From DASRIA01 sp035650255 (GTDB taxonomy: Bacteria; Actinomycetota; Thermoleophilia; Solirubrobacterales; JBBDJG01): a stretch of 28,407 bases of DNA. The DNA is taken from assembly GCA_035650255.1 (NCBI GenBank), contig DASRIA010000051.1, positions 1-28,407 of the forward strand. The letters are read 5' to 3'. The translations under genes and the position numbers were made by a program. Every line of letters starts with the position of its first letter. The first letter of the stretch is position 1. Of the stretch, positions 28,201 to 28,407 are shown in pieces. The notes below the pieces were generated by a model that was not told the origin of the DNA, ran no database searches, and saw only the letters and a program-made list of their open reading frames with translations.

Positions 28201-28407
28201 GCGCCAGCGCCCGGCGACCGCGAAGGGCGTCACCTTCATGCTGCTCGAGGACGAGTGGGGCACGATCAACCTGGTGATCCCGCCGCCTGTGTACCAGCGC
28301 AACCGCCTGGCCGTGCGCGCCGAGCCGTTCATCCTGGCGAGCGGCCGCCTCGAGCGCCGGCTCGGCACGACGAACGTGATCGTCGACGAGATCACCGGCA
28401 TCGAGCG
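25241..28407 (+). CDS. dnaE2: Error-prone DNA polymerase III alpha subunit DnaE2 (3' end cut by window edge)
   Basis: 1055 codons are visible without a stop. The N-terminal PHP domain starts YAELHAHSAYSFLDGAS and has ALTDHDGLYG and TGNVHSHHPD. The polymerase core has RGRGSSVSSIVCYLTGLSHI, the catalytic acids Asp394 and Asp396 in PDIDLDF, Asp545 in KIDLLGLGM, and ALVRPGPIQGGAVHPYIERR. The helix-hairpin region follows in GFSGFGFPKAHAAAFGLLAY, and an OB-fold begins near 28130 (SRVSVAGLVVARQRPATAKG). Absence of a tau-binding C-terminus cannot be checked. Context (LexA box, imuB, DUF6504) marks it as the SOS translesion enzyme, not the replicative DnaE1. An extra Arg-rich insertion (VRGASAARRLLPPGRG) precedes the GRGSS loop. 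The ATG at 25241 gives the family start but has no ribosome site. Confidence 0.93.
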   Translation, partial: MYAELHAHSAYSFLDGASSPEEMAAAAAVHGYPAVALTDHDGLYGSMEFAHACKGLGVKAITGAEVTIKDERDEPAHLTLLAQDRTGYSNLCRLLTAAHAHTRQNPRERTAPHATVEQVAEHAEGVVCLSGCARDGAAARHGRQLLAAFGRERFRIELQRPFWRRDRARNRTLARLAEQLGVPCVATGNVHSHHPDRARLQDAFVAVRLLSTIDQTEPQRRGNGTSVMASPSEMAARFADHPEAVAETARIAERIEFDLTRDLGYRYPGAEDSEADRKLAELCGARLYERYPHNGENGEARARLEQELGVIRKLGLSGFFLLHHDMLELAREVAVEVRGASAARRLLPPGRGRGSSVSSIVCYLTGLSHIDPIRNKLLLGRFLHEEITSLPDIDLDFPRDIRERLIPRVHDRYGTERAALVAAFATYRWKGVIRDLGKALGLPAGEVERVARSADVYGDVDEFRHGVAEAIGTRRADSERWRALIELGPEAYGLPRHASQHPGGMVISTRPLIDLCPVQPSAMEGRNLVQWDKDSCADAGFLKIDLLGLGMLSAVERCVDEIARVRGEHIDLSRTDYSDAEVYETIQRAETTGVFQIESRAQMQSLRRTLPASLDDLTVQVALVRPGPIQGGAVHPYIERRVRRREDPDYPIPYAHPALEPVLEETLGVIVFQDQVLEVSMALAGFSPGEAEGLRRAMSRKRSDAAILVYRDRFIEGALERGVERSVAERIFEQVRGFSGFGFPKAHAAAFGLLAYQSTWLRVHYGPEFLCALLNEQPMGFYPPDALVHEAQRRGMEVLPPHINRSAAECHVEPLIANIVDPLTTGGSGFTSFAVRIGLGYVQGVKEEEIKSLVAERDLHGSYRDAGDLAARSGAGRDTLERLAWSGACDDLPRRESLWQMGVVTPGRAVPGGVQLSLPLSPPDAPALKELTAWERLLADYGSFKISIAEHPMALLRPDLHEMVASSKSLERTRDRSRVSVAGLVVARQRPATAKGVTFMLLEDEWGTINLVIPPPVYQRNRLAVRAEPFILASGRLERRLGTTNVIVDEITGIE

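Noticed and set aside
1..28407. CRISPR arrays, insertion sequences, replication origin
   Set aside because: No regularly spaced direct repeats, no transposase domain and no DnaA-box cluster were found on reading both strands.

Overview
The window comes from a high-GC actinobacterium. The most likely group is the Thermoleophilia/Solirubrobacterales. This rests on gene family types: an ECF sigma factor with a long fused C-terminal part, an ImuB/DUF6504/DnaE2 mutasome with a Gram-positive-type SOS box, a cyclase fused to an alpha/beta hydrolase, tRNAs without encoded CCA, and frequent GTG/TTG and 4-base-overlap starts. No taxonomic marker such as rRNA is present, so the placement is inference.

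Left end (1-3484): a truncated ArsR-type regulator, then a small genomic island of about 3.05 kb. The island is bounded by a 58-bp duplication of the 3' half of tRNA-Ser(CGA); the intact tRNA is at 3398-3484 and the orphan 3' half at 341-398. The cargo is a divergent cassette: a haloalkane-dehalogenase-like hydrolase with Asn at the nucleophile position, a conserved protein of unknown function, and an HxlR regulator with a C-terminal sterol-carrier-like domain. No integrase is visible.

3548-11153: housekeeping and accessory genes. These are a GNAT acetyltransferase, an SDR oxidoreductase behind an inverted repeat, a tadA-type deaminase coupled to an NAD-dependent epimerase, a secreted subtilase, a universal stress protein, a 32-aa membrane microprotein coupled to a single-pass membrane protein, and an ECF sigma factor fused to a zinc-finger/transmembrane/Pro-Ala-rich C-terminus.

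11304-16133: tRNA-Leu(UAA), a SnoaL-MBL fusion, a 2-keto-4-pentenoate-hydratase-like protein coupled to a four-helix membrane protein, a small secreted protein, a sterol-desaturase-superfamily hydroxylase that looks leaderless, and mobA.

16186-21322: an IlvG-like ThDP enzyme followed by a hydrolase-adenylate cyclase fusion. Next come a strongly folded 6S-like RNA candidate with its own terminator on the minus strand, ppx, and a hemolysin III family protein.

21301-28407: an SRPBCC protein that appears to start at CTG inside a CTGA overlap, behind a secreted protein with a PHM-like copper-ligand pattern. The C-terminal domain of that secreted protein is shared with the small secreted protein at 13992-14717. 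Then comes an SOS-controlled translesion synthesis cluster: a perfect LexA box directly abutting the imuB start codon, a DUF6504 gene, and dnaE2, which runs off the window.

Two families of intergenic hairpin repeats are scattered across the window. One has three copies with GAACTTT...AAAGTTC arms. The other has two copies starting CAGGTGAGAGCA.
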